DNA from: Pectobacterium fontis
GTDB lineage: Bacteria; Pseudomonadota; Gammaproteobacteria; Enterobacterales; Enterobacteriaceae
Reading direction: 5' to 3'
DNA length: 50,313 bases
Assembly (NCBI RefSeq): GCF_000803215.1
Contig: NZ_JSXC01000029.1
Location: 1 to 50,313, forward strand
This document shows, one piece after another, positions 43,476 to 50,313 of this stretch. The translations under genes were made by a program, and so were the position numbers. Position 1 is the stretch's first letter, and each line of letters starts with the position of its first letter. The notes beneath the pieces were generated by a model that worked only from the letters and a program-made list of their open reading frames with translations, was not told the origin of the DNA and did no database searches.

Positions 43476-44912
43476 ATGACATCTCCCTCAGCCCCGATCC
43501 TGATTCTGGGCGCAACGGGCTATATTGGCCGCCATTTAACCGAACGATTGAGCAAACAGGGCAATCGGGTGATCGCTGCGGGTCGTCATATTGAATCCCT
43601 CGCCTCACGGAATTGGCCGGGGGTTGATTGCCAACAGGTTGACCTCGCAAAGCCAGAAAGCCTGCCTGATGGCCTGTGGGGGGCGGAAACACTCTATTAT
43701 CTGGTACACAGCATGGGCGACGGCGCAGATTTCGTGGCGCGGGAGCGGATGACCGCCATGAATCTGCTGCTGGCGCTGGCCTCCAGCCGCGTAAAGCAGA
43801 TTATCTATTTGGGGTCACTTCAAGCGCAGGATGACACCTCACCGCATATGCAGGCACGCCAGATTACCGGTGATATTCTGCGCAGCAGCGGGATTCCCGT
43901 CACGGAACTGCGGGCAGGCATTATTATCGGCGCGGGGTCGGCGGCGTTCGAGATCATGCGTGATATGGTCTATAACCTGCCAGTGCTGACACCGCCACGC
44001 TGGGTGCGATCTAAATCATCACCGATTGCGTTGGAAAACCTGCTGGTTTATTTGATCGGCATCACTCGTTACCCCGCGACCGAAAACCGCATCATGGACG
44101 CCGCAGGCCCCGAATACATCAGTTACCAGACGATGTTCGAGCGTTTTATTCAGATTAGCGGCAAGCGCAGAGTGCTGATCCCCGTTCCCATGCCGACGCA
44201 TCTGGTGTCTGTCTGGTTCCTACACTTAGTCACATCGGTTCCCCCCTCTATCGCCCGCGCCTTAATTCAGGGGCTAAAACACGATTTGCAGGCCGATGGC
44301 CGGGAACTTCAGGCCTTGATCCCACAAAACCTGATTAGCTTTGATGACGCCGTGCGCCTCACGCTACAAAGCGAAATGGAGAGCGTACAGCAGGCTGACT
44401 GGGGCGATGACACCGAGGTTCGCGCACGTTGGAAGCCGAATTACGGCTTTTACCCCAAACAGGCGGGCCATTCGATGGACACGTCAGCCTCCAGTCAGGC
44501 ACTCTGGCAGATCATCCAGCAGGTTGGGGGCAAGGAAGGCTATTTTTATGCCAATACGCTCTGGAACATCCGCGCCCGACTGGACGACCTCTGCGGCAAC
44601 GGCGTGACGTACGGACGCCCTGAGCGCCCGACACTGGAGGTCGGCGACAAAATTGACGGCTGGAAGGTGATTTCTATCAAGCCACAGCGTCAGTTGGTGC
44701 TGTTATTCGGCATGAAAGCGCCAGGGCTGGGGAAACTTAATTTTACCATCACGGACAAAGGCACCCACCGAACGGTGGATGTTCGCGCCCGCTGGCACCC
44801 TTCGGGGTTCAACGGGCTGGTCTACTGGTTTTTGATGATGCCCGCTCATCTGTTTATTTTTCGTGGCATGGCGGCGCGTATCGCGAAACTAGCAGAGAAG
44901 GAAACGGTTTAG
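43476..44912 (+). CDS. ybjT: NAD(P)-binding SDR-like protein YbjT (DUF2867)
   Basis: YbjT (478 aa, E. coli 476) has an extended-SDR Rossmann domain with the dinucleotide motif GATGYIG at residues 12-18, followed by a C-terminal DUF2867 domain with an amphipathic or membrane-associated end ([20 protein letters not shown]). It is an uncharacterised oxidoreductase-like protein; no reaction is known. The segment [20 protein letters not shown] is nearly unchanged from E. coli. A GGAG lies ten bases before the ATG. Its last four bases overlap the convergent amiD end. Confidence 0.92.
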   Translation: MTSPSAPILILGATGYIGRHLTERLSKQGNRVIAAGRHIESLASRNWPGVDCQQVDLAKPESLPDGLWGAETLYYLVHSMGDGADFVARERMTAMNLLLALASSRVKQIIYLGSLQAQDDTSPHMQARQITGDILRSSGIPVTELRAGIIIGAGSAAFEIMRDMVYNLPVLTPPRWVRSKSSPIALENLLVYLIGITRYPATENRIMDAAGPEYISYQTMFERFIQISGKRRVLIPVPMPTHLVSVWFLHLVTSVPPSIARALIQGLKHDLQADGRELQALIPQNLISFDDAVRLTLQSEMESVQQADWGDDTEVRARWKPNYGFYPKQAGHSMDTSASSQALWQIIQQVGGKEGYFYANTLWNIRARLDDLCGNGVTYGRPERPTLEVGDKIDGWKVISIKPQRQLVLLFGMKAPGLGKLNFTITDKGTHRTVDVRARWHPSGFNGLVYWFLMMPAHLFIFRGMAARIAKLAEKETV

Positions 44913-45739
44913 CGACTGCCGTATTTTTCCAGCAGCGCATCAACAATCGCGTCGCTCTGCGCATCGGGCTGGCCTTGATAGTTCTCGGGTCGGAAGTGCA
45001 TCTGGAAAGCGGCAATCACCTGCCGCTTTTCACGCGCCGTCATCGTTGGCGTCACGGCGTAACCATAACGCACCAGCTTTTCCAGCAGCATGGTTTCATC
45101 AACGGGCTGCATCGGTGGTCGTCCATTTAAATAGAATGCCACCCGAGGCGCATCCGGCCACGCGCCAACGCCCGCTTGCGCCAGCGCCTGCCAGGGGAAC
45201 AACGGCCCAGGATCGTGTTTTCGCAGCGGCGCAATATCGCTATGTGCCACCACATTCTGCGGCGCGATCTGGTAGCGATCGATAATATCGCGGGCGATGG
45301 CAGTCACAAGCTGAATCTGCGAGGCGGGGTACGGTGCCCACGTATAGCCTGTTAGCGTGCGCTGATAACCCGCGTTTTCGATCTCAATACCAATTGAGGA
45401 ATGATTCAAGCGACTAAACCCGCGCCAGCTACTGGCTCCCGCATGCCAGGCGGCCTGAGATTCAGGCACCAGTTGCCAGGCAAGCGGCTTGTCGTGCCGC
45501 AATGGCGGCTGTGCCGGAATCAGGTAATGAGCGCTAACGTGTTCATCCATCAGAATATTGAGGGAAGAGGCAAAATCGCCTGCCGTATAGTGCATCACCA
45601 GAAAACGGATGCGAGACTCCTGAGCCCGCGACTGCAATGCAGTCTCCAACACATAACTATTCTGTTCCCGCAACGAAGACGGCGCTGACTGGCAACCCAC
45701 CAACAGTCCTAACGTTATGCAGACCATCCATTTCAACAT
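44909..45739 (-). CDS. amiD: N-acetylmuramoyl-L-alanine amidase AmiD (lipoprotein)
   Basis: AmiD (276 aa precursor, as in E. coli) is an outer-membrane lipoprotein amidase that cleaves the MurNAc-L-Ala bond, including anhydro-muropeptides. The lipobox LVGC puts the lipidated cysteine at residue 16, followed by Gln-Ser, an outer-membrane sorting signal. The zinc ligands are the histidine in [11 protein letters not shown] and the His/Asp in VVAHSDIAP with DPGPLFPW, as in the amidase_2 (PGRP-like) fold. A C-terminal peptidoglycan-binding domain follows from about 215. The ATG at 45739 is chosen because it gives a proper signal peptide and has GGAA upstream; a GTG ten codons earlier would add a charged tail. 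It is downstream of ybjQ. Confidence 0.94.
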   Translation of the reverse strand: MLKWMVCITLGLLVGCQSAPSSLREQNSYVLETALQSRAQESRIRFLVMHYTAGDFASSLNILMDEHVSAHYLIPAQPPLRHDKPLAWQLVPESQAAWHAGASSWRGFSRLNHSSIGIEIENAGYQRTLTGYTWAPYPASQIQLVTAIARDIIDRYQIAPQNVVAHSDIAPLRKHDPGPLFPWQALAQAGVGAWPDAPRVAFYLNGRPPMQPVDETMLLEKLVRYGYAVTPTMTAREKRQVIAAFQMHFRPENYQGQPDAQSDAIVDALLEKYGSR

Positions 45740-45793
45740 CGTTATTCCACTATTGCGCTTATTTTCCACCAGATATTTTTATGCTCTCACCTG

Positions 45794-46117
45794 CTAGCGG
45801 CGAACCTTTACCGCGGTGCCACTGACCGTCACCATCAGCATGCTGCCATCCTTTCCGACGGTTTCATAGTCAAGATCAATGCCTACAATCGCGTTGGCCC
45901 CTAAATCCTCCGCTTGCTCCTGCAACTCTTTGAAGGCGATCTGCCGCGCTTTACGCAGCTCCTTCTCATAAGCCCCGGAACGACCGCCGACAACATCACG
46001 AATGCTGGCAAAAAAATCACGGAAGATGTTCGCCCCCAAAATGGCCTCGCCAGTTACGACGCCACAGTATTCAGTAATAGTGAAGCCTTCCAACGTTGGG
46101 GTGGTGGATAATTGCAT
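45794..46117 (-). CDS. ybjQ: Conserved protein YbjQ (UPF0145, heavy-metal-binding-like)
   Basis: Small protein of 107 aa, the usual length. It belongs to the YbjQ/UPF0145 family, with a dodecin-like beta-alpha-beta fold that forms pentamers in a homologue. Recognised segments are [30 protein letters not shown] and [15 protein letters not shown]. No enzymatic motif is visible and the function is unknown, although heavy-metal binding has been suggested from the fold. AAGGAG lies five bases before the ATG. It is followed by amiD 54 bp downstream, probably one transcript. Confidence 0.93.
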   Translation of the reverse strand: MQLSTTPTLEGFTITEYCGVVTGEAILGANIFRDFFASIRDVVGGRSGAYEKELRKARQIAFKELQEQAEDLGANAIVGIDLDYETVGKDGSMLMVTVSGTAVKVRR

Positions 46118-46326
46118 ATCATCTCCTTTTCACTACGGTTGACTATCAATGTGCGGCTCAGCGGAGTATCCCCGCGAGTAAAGCGAGAGTTTAGGCTGTA
46201 AGCCGCTATTTTGTGCTATTATTTAACCAATAAATCGCTTATTGGCAAATTTTAACCCACGGTGATTGCATAACTATTCTGCCAACGTTAACATTCGCCG
46301 CATCAATGTCTATTCAATTCTTACGC

Positions 46327-47055
46327 ATGAGTATTCAACTAAACGGCATTAACTGTTTCTACGGTACATACCAGGCGCTCTTTGATATCACCCTTGATTG
46401 TCCTGCGGGTGAAACGCTGGTGCTGCTTGGCCCCAGCGGTGCGGGGAAAAGCTCGCTGATACGCGTGCTTAACCTGTTAGAAATGCCACGTTCTGGCCAG
46501 CTTTCCATCGCCGGTAATCAGTTTGATTTTCAGCGCACGCCATCCGACAGCGCGATCCGTGAGTTGCGTCAAAACGTCGGGATGGTGTTCCAACAATATA
46601 ATTTGTGGCCACATTTGACGGTGGTACAGAACTTGATCGAAGCCCCCTGCCGCGTGCTGGGACTGAGTAAAGAAGACGCCAAAGCACGAGCGGAAAAATT
46701 TCTGACGCGCCTGCGTCTCAATGACTTTGCCGATCGCTTTCCTCTTCATCTTTCCGGCGGGCAGCAGCAGCGTGTCGCGATTGCTCGCGCACTCATGATG
46801 GAACCTCAAGTTTTACTGTTTGATGAACCCACCGCCGCATTGGATCCAGAGATTACCGCTCAGGTTGTCAATATCATCCGTGAATTGGCGCAAACCGGTA
46901 TTACACAGGTCATCGTTACTCACGAGGTCGAATTTGCCCGTAAAACGGCCAGCCGGGTGGTGTATATGGAAAACGGCCGCATCGTTGAACAAGGGGATGC
47001 GACGCACTTTACCCAGCCGCAGACGCCTGAATTCGCTGGTTATTTATCACATTGA
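46327..47055 (+). CDS. artP: Arginine ABC transporter ATP-binding protein ArtP
   Basis: Polar amino-acid type ABC ATPase (242 aa, the E. coli length). Walker [10 protein letters not shown] is at residues 35-43, the signature [15 protein letters not shown] lies in the middle, and Walker [14 protein letters not shown] follows. It powers the ArtQM pore. The start is ambiguous: the frame also opens seven codons earlier at 46306, where the N-terminus reads MSIQFLR before MSIQLNG, an apparent partial duplication. Homology favours 46327, yet neither ATG has a clear ribosome site. It heads the artPIQM operon, with artI 20 bp downstream. A weak ARG-box-like site lies about 50 bases before the ATG. Confidence 0.94.
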   Translation: MSIQLNGINCFYGTYQALFDITLDCPAGETLVLLGPSGAGKSSLIRVLNLLEMPRSGQLSIAGNQFDFQRTPSDSAIRELRQNVGMVFQQYNLWPHLTVVQNLIEAPCRVLGLSKEDAKARAEKFLTRLRLNDFADRFPLHLSGGQQQRVAIARALMMEPQVLLFDEPTAALDPEITAQVVNIIRELAQTGITQVIVTHEVEFARKTASRVVYMENGRIVEQGDATHFTQPQTPEFAGYLSH

Positions 47056-47075
47056 TTACTATCAGGAACATGATA

Positions 47076-47807
47076 ATGAAAAAATTGATTGTTGCAGCCT
47101 TATTCGCCGTTGGTGCCGCCTCTGCTCACGCCGCAGATACCATCCGTTTCGCGACCGAAGCCTCCTACCCTCCGTTCGAATTTGTCGATGCCAATAACCA
47201 GATTCAGGGCTTCGATATCGATCTGGCCAATGCCCTGTGCAAAGAAATGCAAGCCACCTGTACGTTCAGCAATCAAGCGTTCGACAGCCTGATCCCCGGC
47301 CTGAAATTCCGCCGTTTTGAAGCCGTCATCGCCGGGATGGATATCACACCAGAGCGTCAGCATCAGGTGTCATTCACTCAACCCTACTATGATAACTCGG
47401 CGCTGTTTATCGCTCAGAAAGGGAAAGTGGCCGATGTTGCCGCGCTGGCAGGTAAACGTGTTGGCGTACAGAATGGCACCACCCACCAGAAATACCTGAT
47501 GGAAAAACACAGCGAGATCAAAACGGTGCCTTATGATAGCTACCAAAATGCCGTGCTGGATCTGAAAAATGGCCGTCTGGATGCCGTGTTCGGTGATACG
47601 GCGGTGGTTAACGAATGGCTGAAACAGAACGATACGCTGGCGACAGTTGGTCAGAGTGTAACGGATAAAGGTTACTTCGGTATCGGTCTGGGCATTGCCG
47701 TGCGTCAAAACAACGATGAGCTGCTGAAAAAATTCAACGATGCGCTCAACAAAATCAAGCAGGATGGCACTTACGAGACCATCTACAAAAAATGGTTCCA
47801 GCAGTAA
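47076..47807 (+). CDS. artI: Arginine-type periplasmic binding protein ArtI
   Basis: Periplasmic solute-binding protein (243 aa precursor, as in E. coli) of the polar amino-acid family 3. The signal peptide MKKLIVAALFAVGAASAHA is removed before ADTIRFATEA. Ligand-pocket-type segments are EASYPPFEFVD, AGMDITPER and GTTHQKYL. E. coli ArtI has an unknown ligand, unlike ArtJ, which binds L-arginine. The ATG at 47076 follows AGGAA at a spacing of about seven; the frame extends eight codons further upstream into artP. It is paralogous to artJ in this window; the two share long identical stretches such as YDSYQNAVLDLKNGR. Confidence 0.95.
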   Translation: MKKLIVAALFAVGAASAHAADTIRFATEASYPPFEFVDANNQIQGFDIDLANALCKEMQATCTFSNQAFDSLIPGLKFRRFEAVIAGMDITPERQHQVSFTQPYYDNSALFIAQKGKVADVAALAGKRVGVQNGTTHQKYLMEKHSEIKTVPYDSYQNAVLDLKNGRLDAVFGDTAVVNEWLKQNDTLATVGQSVTDKGYFGIGLGIAVRQNNDELLKKFNDALNKIKQDGTYETIYKKWFQQ

Positions 47808-47818
47808 TCTGACGCTCA

Positions 47819-48535
47819 ATGATTGAATTTCAACCTCTAGCAAGCGCCGCCGGGATGACCGTCGGCCTTGCCGTTTGTGCACTGGTGCTCGGTCTCGCGC
47901 TGGCGATGCTGTTTGCCGTTTGGGAAACAGCCCGCTGGAAAGCGGTTAGCTGGACGGGTACAGCGGTAGTCACACTATTACGCGGCCTGCCAGAAATTCT
48001 GGTCGTACTGTTCATCTATTTTGGGTCTTCCCAACTGCTGATGATGCTGGCGGATGGATTTACTCTGAATCTCGGTGTTGTGCAGATTCAGGTAAAGCTG
48101 GATATCGGCATGTTTGAAATCAGCCCCTTCCTGTGTGGCGTGATTGCGCTGGCGCTGCTGTATGCCGCCTACGCCTCCCAAACGCTGCGTGGTGCGCTGA
48201 AAGCCGTGCCGCAAGGGCAATGGGAATCGGGTCAGGCGCTCGGGCTAGGTAAATCCGCGATCTTTTTCCGTCTGATCATGCCGCAGATGTGGCGACACGC
48301 CTTACCGGGATTAGGCAATCAGTGGCTGGTGTTACTGAAAGACACGGCACTGGTCTCACTGATTAGCGTGAACGATTTGATGCTGCAAACCAAAAGCATT
48401 GCAACACGAACGCAGGAGCCTTTTACCTGGTACGTAGTCGCCGCAGCGATCTATTTGGTTATCACGCTGTTAAGCCAGTATGTGCTGAAACGCATTGAAC
48501 TGCGCACGACACGTTTTGAGCGGAGGCCTTCCTGA
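47819..48535 (+). CDS. artQ: Arginine ABC transporter permease ArtQ
   Basis: Inner-membrane permease (238 aa, the E. coli length) with five predicted membrane segments. The EAA-type loop that contacts ArtP is in [20 protein letters not shown], and the sequence [22 protein letters not shown] follows it. It pairs with ArtM to form the pore for arginine uptake. The ribosome site before the ATG is weak, so translation may depend on artI. The stop codon overlaps the artM start (TGATG). Confidence 0.96.
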   Translation: MIEFQPLASAAGMTVGLAVCALVLGLALAMLFAVWETARWKAVSWTGTAVVTLLRGLPEILVVLFIYFGSSQLLMMLADGFTLNLGVVQIQVKLDIGMFEISPFLCGVIALALLYAAYASQTLRGALKAVPQGQWESGQALGLGKSAIFFRLIMPQMWRHALPGLGNQWLVLLKDTALVSLISVNDLMLQTKSIATRTQEPFTWYVVAAAIYLVITLLSQYVLKRIELRTTRFERRPS

Positions 48536-49203
48536 TGCTCGCTTATTTGCCTGAGCTAGTAAAAGGCCTGCATACCAGCCTGACGTTAACCGCCGTTTCC
48601 ATCGTTGTGGCGCTGGTGTTATCGCTGCTGCTGACGGTTGTTCTGACGCTAAAAACCCCCGTTATCTCCATGCTGGCCAAGGGCTACATTACGCTGTTTA
48701 CCGGTACGCCACTGCTGGTGCAAATCTTCCTGATTTACTATGGCCCCGGACAATTTACCTCCATCCAGCAAATCCCGTGGCTGTGGAACCTGCTTTCGCA
48801 GCCATGGCTGTGTGCGATGGTGGCGCTGGCACTGAATAGCGCGGCCTATACCACGCAATTGTTCTATGGGGCGGTAAAAGCGATTCCTGCCGGGCAGTGG
48901 CAATCCTGCGCAGCGCTGGGCATGAATCAGCAGCAGACATTACGTATTTTGCTGCCGTTCGCGTTTAAGCGCGCACTCTCCTCTTATTCCAATGAAGTGG
49001 TGCTGGTATTTAAGAGTACGTCACTGGCTTACACCATCACGTTGATGGAAGTCATGGGCTATAGCCAGTTGATGTACGGTCGGACGTACGACGTGATGGT
49101 ATTTGGCGCGGCCGGCATTATCTATTTGTGCGTCAACGGGTTACTCACGCTGTTGATGCGCTGGGTTGAGCGTCGTGCGCTGGTATTCGAACGTCGCAAT
49201 TAA
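48535..49203 (+). CDS. artM: Arginine ABC transporter permease ArtM
   Basis: Second permease of the arginine importer (222 aa, the E. coli length), with about five membrane segments and the EAA loop in CAALGMNQQQTLRILLPFAF. It starts inside the artQ stop codon, showing translational coupling and equal production of both permeases. A strong terminator follows, separating it from artJ, which has its own control region. Confidence 0.97.
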   Translation: MLAYLPELVKGLHTSLTLTAVSIVVALVLSLLLTVVLTLKTPVISMLAKGYITLFTGTPLLVQIFLIYYGPGQFTSIQQIPWLWNLLSQPWLCAMVALALNSAAYTTQLFYGAVKAIPAGQWQSCAALGMNQQQTLRILLPFAFKRALSSYSNEVVLVFKSTSLAYTITLMEVMGYSQLMYGRTYDVMVFGAAGIIYLCVNGLLTLLMRWVERRALVFERRN

Positions 49204-49228
49204 TCTTTATCACACTGATACGCTTTAG

Positions 49229-49256
49229 AAGCAGGCTGCAATAGCCTGCTTTTTTA
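49229..49256 (+). terminator. Rho-independent terminator of artPIQM
   Basis: Stem AAGCAGGCT / AGCCTGCTT (9 bp) with a 5-base loop, followed by TTTT, 25 bases after the artM stop codon. Confidence 0.9.
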
Positions 49257-49332
49257 TGGCGTATCATCTCTGGACGTCCTCCTTACAGGTCGATGTAAAA
49301 GCATGCAATCAATCGATTTATTAATCATTTTA

Positions 49333-49370
49333 ATTGCATATTAATTCAATGAATAGCATGATTATTATGA
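49333..49370 (+). promoter_or_regulatory. ARG-box-like sites upstream of artJ
   Basis: TGCATATTAATTCA (49335-49348) matches the ArgR half-site pattern TGAAT-N4-ATTCA at 9 of 10 positions. A second, weaker one, AGCAT-GATT-ATTAT (49355-49368), lies 20 bp on by centre, near the usual paired-box spacing of 20-21 bp. artJ is known to be repressed by ArgR with arginine in E. coli; the sites here are predictions. Confidence 0.55.
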
Positions 49371-49424
49371 GGCCGGAACACCTCCGCGCCATTATTTTAT
49401 AAGAAAAACAGACAGGAGTAGGTC

Positions 49425-50156
49425 ATGAAAAAATTAGTGCTCGCCACGTTATTGGCAGGGATCGCCTTCAGCGCCACTGCCGCCGACACCATCCGTTTTG
49501 CGTCCTCCGCGACCTACCCGCCATTTGAGTCACTGGATGCCAATAATGAAATCGTGGGTTTCGATATGGATCTGGCGAAAGCATTGTGTAAACAAATGCA
49601 GGCGAGCTGTACGTTCACCAATCAGGCGTTTGATAGTCTGATCCCTGCGCTGAAATTCCGTCGCTATGACGCCGTGATTTCCGGTATGGACATCACTCCA
49701 GAGCGCAGCAAACAAGTCGCGTTCACGCAGCCTTACTATGCTAACTCTGCTGTGGTTATCGCGCAAAAAGGGAAATTCAGCGACTTTGCTGCGCTGAAAG
49801 GCAAACGTATTGGTATGGAAAACGGTACGACGCATCAGAAATACTTGCACGACAAACACCCGGAAGTACAAACCGTCTCTTATGACAGTTACCAGAATGC
49901 GGTACTGGATCTGAAAAATGGCCGTATCGATGGCGTATTCGGTGATACCGCTGTCGTCAACGAATGGATTAAGACGAACCCTGAACTGGCAACCGTTGGC
50001 GAACATGTGACTGACGCCGAATACTTCGGCACCGGACTGGGCATCGCCGTTCGTCCCGATGACAAGGCGCTGCTGGAGAAATTAAATAAAGCGCTGGATG
50101 CCATCAAAGCTGACGGCACTTACAAAGCCATCAACGACAAGTGGTTCCCGCAATAA
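49425..50156 (+). CDS. artJ: Arginine-binding periplasmic protein ArtJ
   Basis: Periplasmic binding protein (243 aa precursor, as in E. coli) with high affinity for L-arginine. The signal peptide MKKLVLATLLAGIAFSATA is removed before ADTIRFASSATYPPFES. Pocket segments SGMDITPERSKQ and GTTHQKYLHDKHPE match ArtJ rather than ArtI in detail. AGGAG lies six bases before the ATG. It is transcribed separately, after the artM terminator, with ARG-box-like sites in its promoter region. It shares the ArtPQM transporter with ArtI. Confidence 0.96.
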   Translation: MKKLVLATLLAGIAFSATAADTIRFASSATYPPFESLDANNEIVGFDMDLAKALCKQMQASCTFTNQAFDSLIPALKFRRYDAVISGMDITPERSKQVAFTQPYYANSAVVIAQKGKFSDFAALKGKRIGMENGTTHQKYLHDKHPEVQTVSYDSYQNAVLDLKNGRIDGVFGDTAVVNEWIKTNPELATVGEHVTDAEYFGTGLGIAVRPDDKALLEKLNKALDAIKADGTYKAINDKWFPQ

Positions 50157-50170
50157 GGTTCACTTAGCTT

Positions 50171-50193
50171 AACGCGGTGTGATACACCGCGTT
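50171..50193 (+). terminator. Terminator-like hairpin of artJ
   Basis: Perfect 10-bp stem (AACGCGGTGT / ACACCGCGTT) with a 3-base loop, 14 bases after the artJ stop codon. The following ATTGAACG is only a weak U tract. No gene is recognised in the remaining 120 bases of the window. Confidence 0.65.
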
Positions 50194-50313
50194 ATTGAAC
50201 GCTTCCACTATTCCATGTCAGATAGTCCAAAGGTTTCGTGCGTGTTAATTACCGTATTCCTCTGTCATTTCACCACACGCACGACAAGGCGCACTTGTAT
50301 CTTTCTCATGTAG

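Overview
The window is almost entirely single-copy core chromosome of an enterobacterium. Gene content and order follow the Escherichia coli regions around ihfB-rpsA-cmk-aroA-serC-ycaO-focA-pflBA, ycaD-serS-rarA-lolA-ftsK-lrp-trxB-cydDC-aat-infA-clpA-clpS-cspD, and ybjD-lysO-hcp-hcr-ybjT-amiD-ybjQ-artPIQM-artJ. Proteins are clearly orthologous but diverged, and several genes usual in E. coli are missing (ycaL, ycaP, the dms cluster, serW, poxB, ltaE). This suggests an enterobacterium outside the Escherichia/Salmonella group; a Pectobacterium-like soft-rot bacterium is my best guess, from memory of gene order and not from a search. No rRNA, tRNA, CRISPR array, prophage or replication origin was seen.

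Layout. 1-5.6 kb, minus strand: ribosomal protein S1 and IHF beta, CMP kinase, then serC-aroA (serine and aromatic biosynthesis). 5.9-12.3 kb, plus strand: ycaO and the anaerobic formate module focA-pflB-pflA (formate channel, pyruvate formate-lyase and its radical-SAM activase). 12.35-13.06 kb: a complete IS200-type insertion sequence directly behind the pflA terminator. 13.1-18.35 kb: an accessory, partly AT-rich cassette with an NCS1 permease, a DUF917 protein and a hydantoinase/oxoprolinase-A protein in one minus-strand operon, divergent from a LysR regulator. 18.3-27.5 kb, minus strand: ycaD-type MFS transporter, serS, rarA, lolA, ftsK, lrp. 28-33.8 kb, plus strand: trxB, cydDC, aat, infA. 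34-37 kb: clpA and clpS, divergent from cspD. 37.5-46.1 kb: ybjD (OLD-family nuclease), lysO (lysine exporter), hcp-hcr (nitric oxide detoxification), ybjT, amiD and ybjQ. 46.3-50.2 kb: the arginine ABC importer artPIQM and a second binding protein, artJ.

How genes work together. PflA activates PflB and FocA exports the formate made. CydDC exports thiols to the periplasm for cytochrome bd assembly and TrxB recycles cytoplasmic thioredoxin. ClpS gives N-degron substrates to ClpA, which works with ClpP (encoded elsewhere), while Aat creates N-degrons by adding Leu/Phe. Hcp is reduced by Hcr and is preceded by FNR- and NsrR-like sites. ArtP, ArtQ and ArtM form one transporter fed by ArtI and ArtJ.

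The only region that could hold something undescribed is the 13.1-18.35 kb cassette. Its gene set (NCS1 transporter, HyuA-like protein without HyuB, DUF917, LysR) suggests uptake and breakdown of a cyclic amide or (thio)hydantoin-like compound, but the substrate is unknown. Its regulator gene shows a sharp base-composition break near its 3' end, suggesting a recombination junction. Elsewhere the points of interest are regulatory: hairpins in the rpsA leader, the SD-sequestering hairpin of IS200, the NsrR/FNR sites of hcp and ARG-box-like sites of artJ. All coordinates and motif matches come from reading the sequence by eye, and no database was searched.
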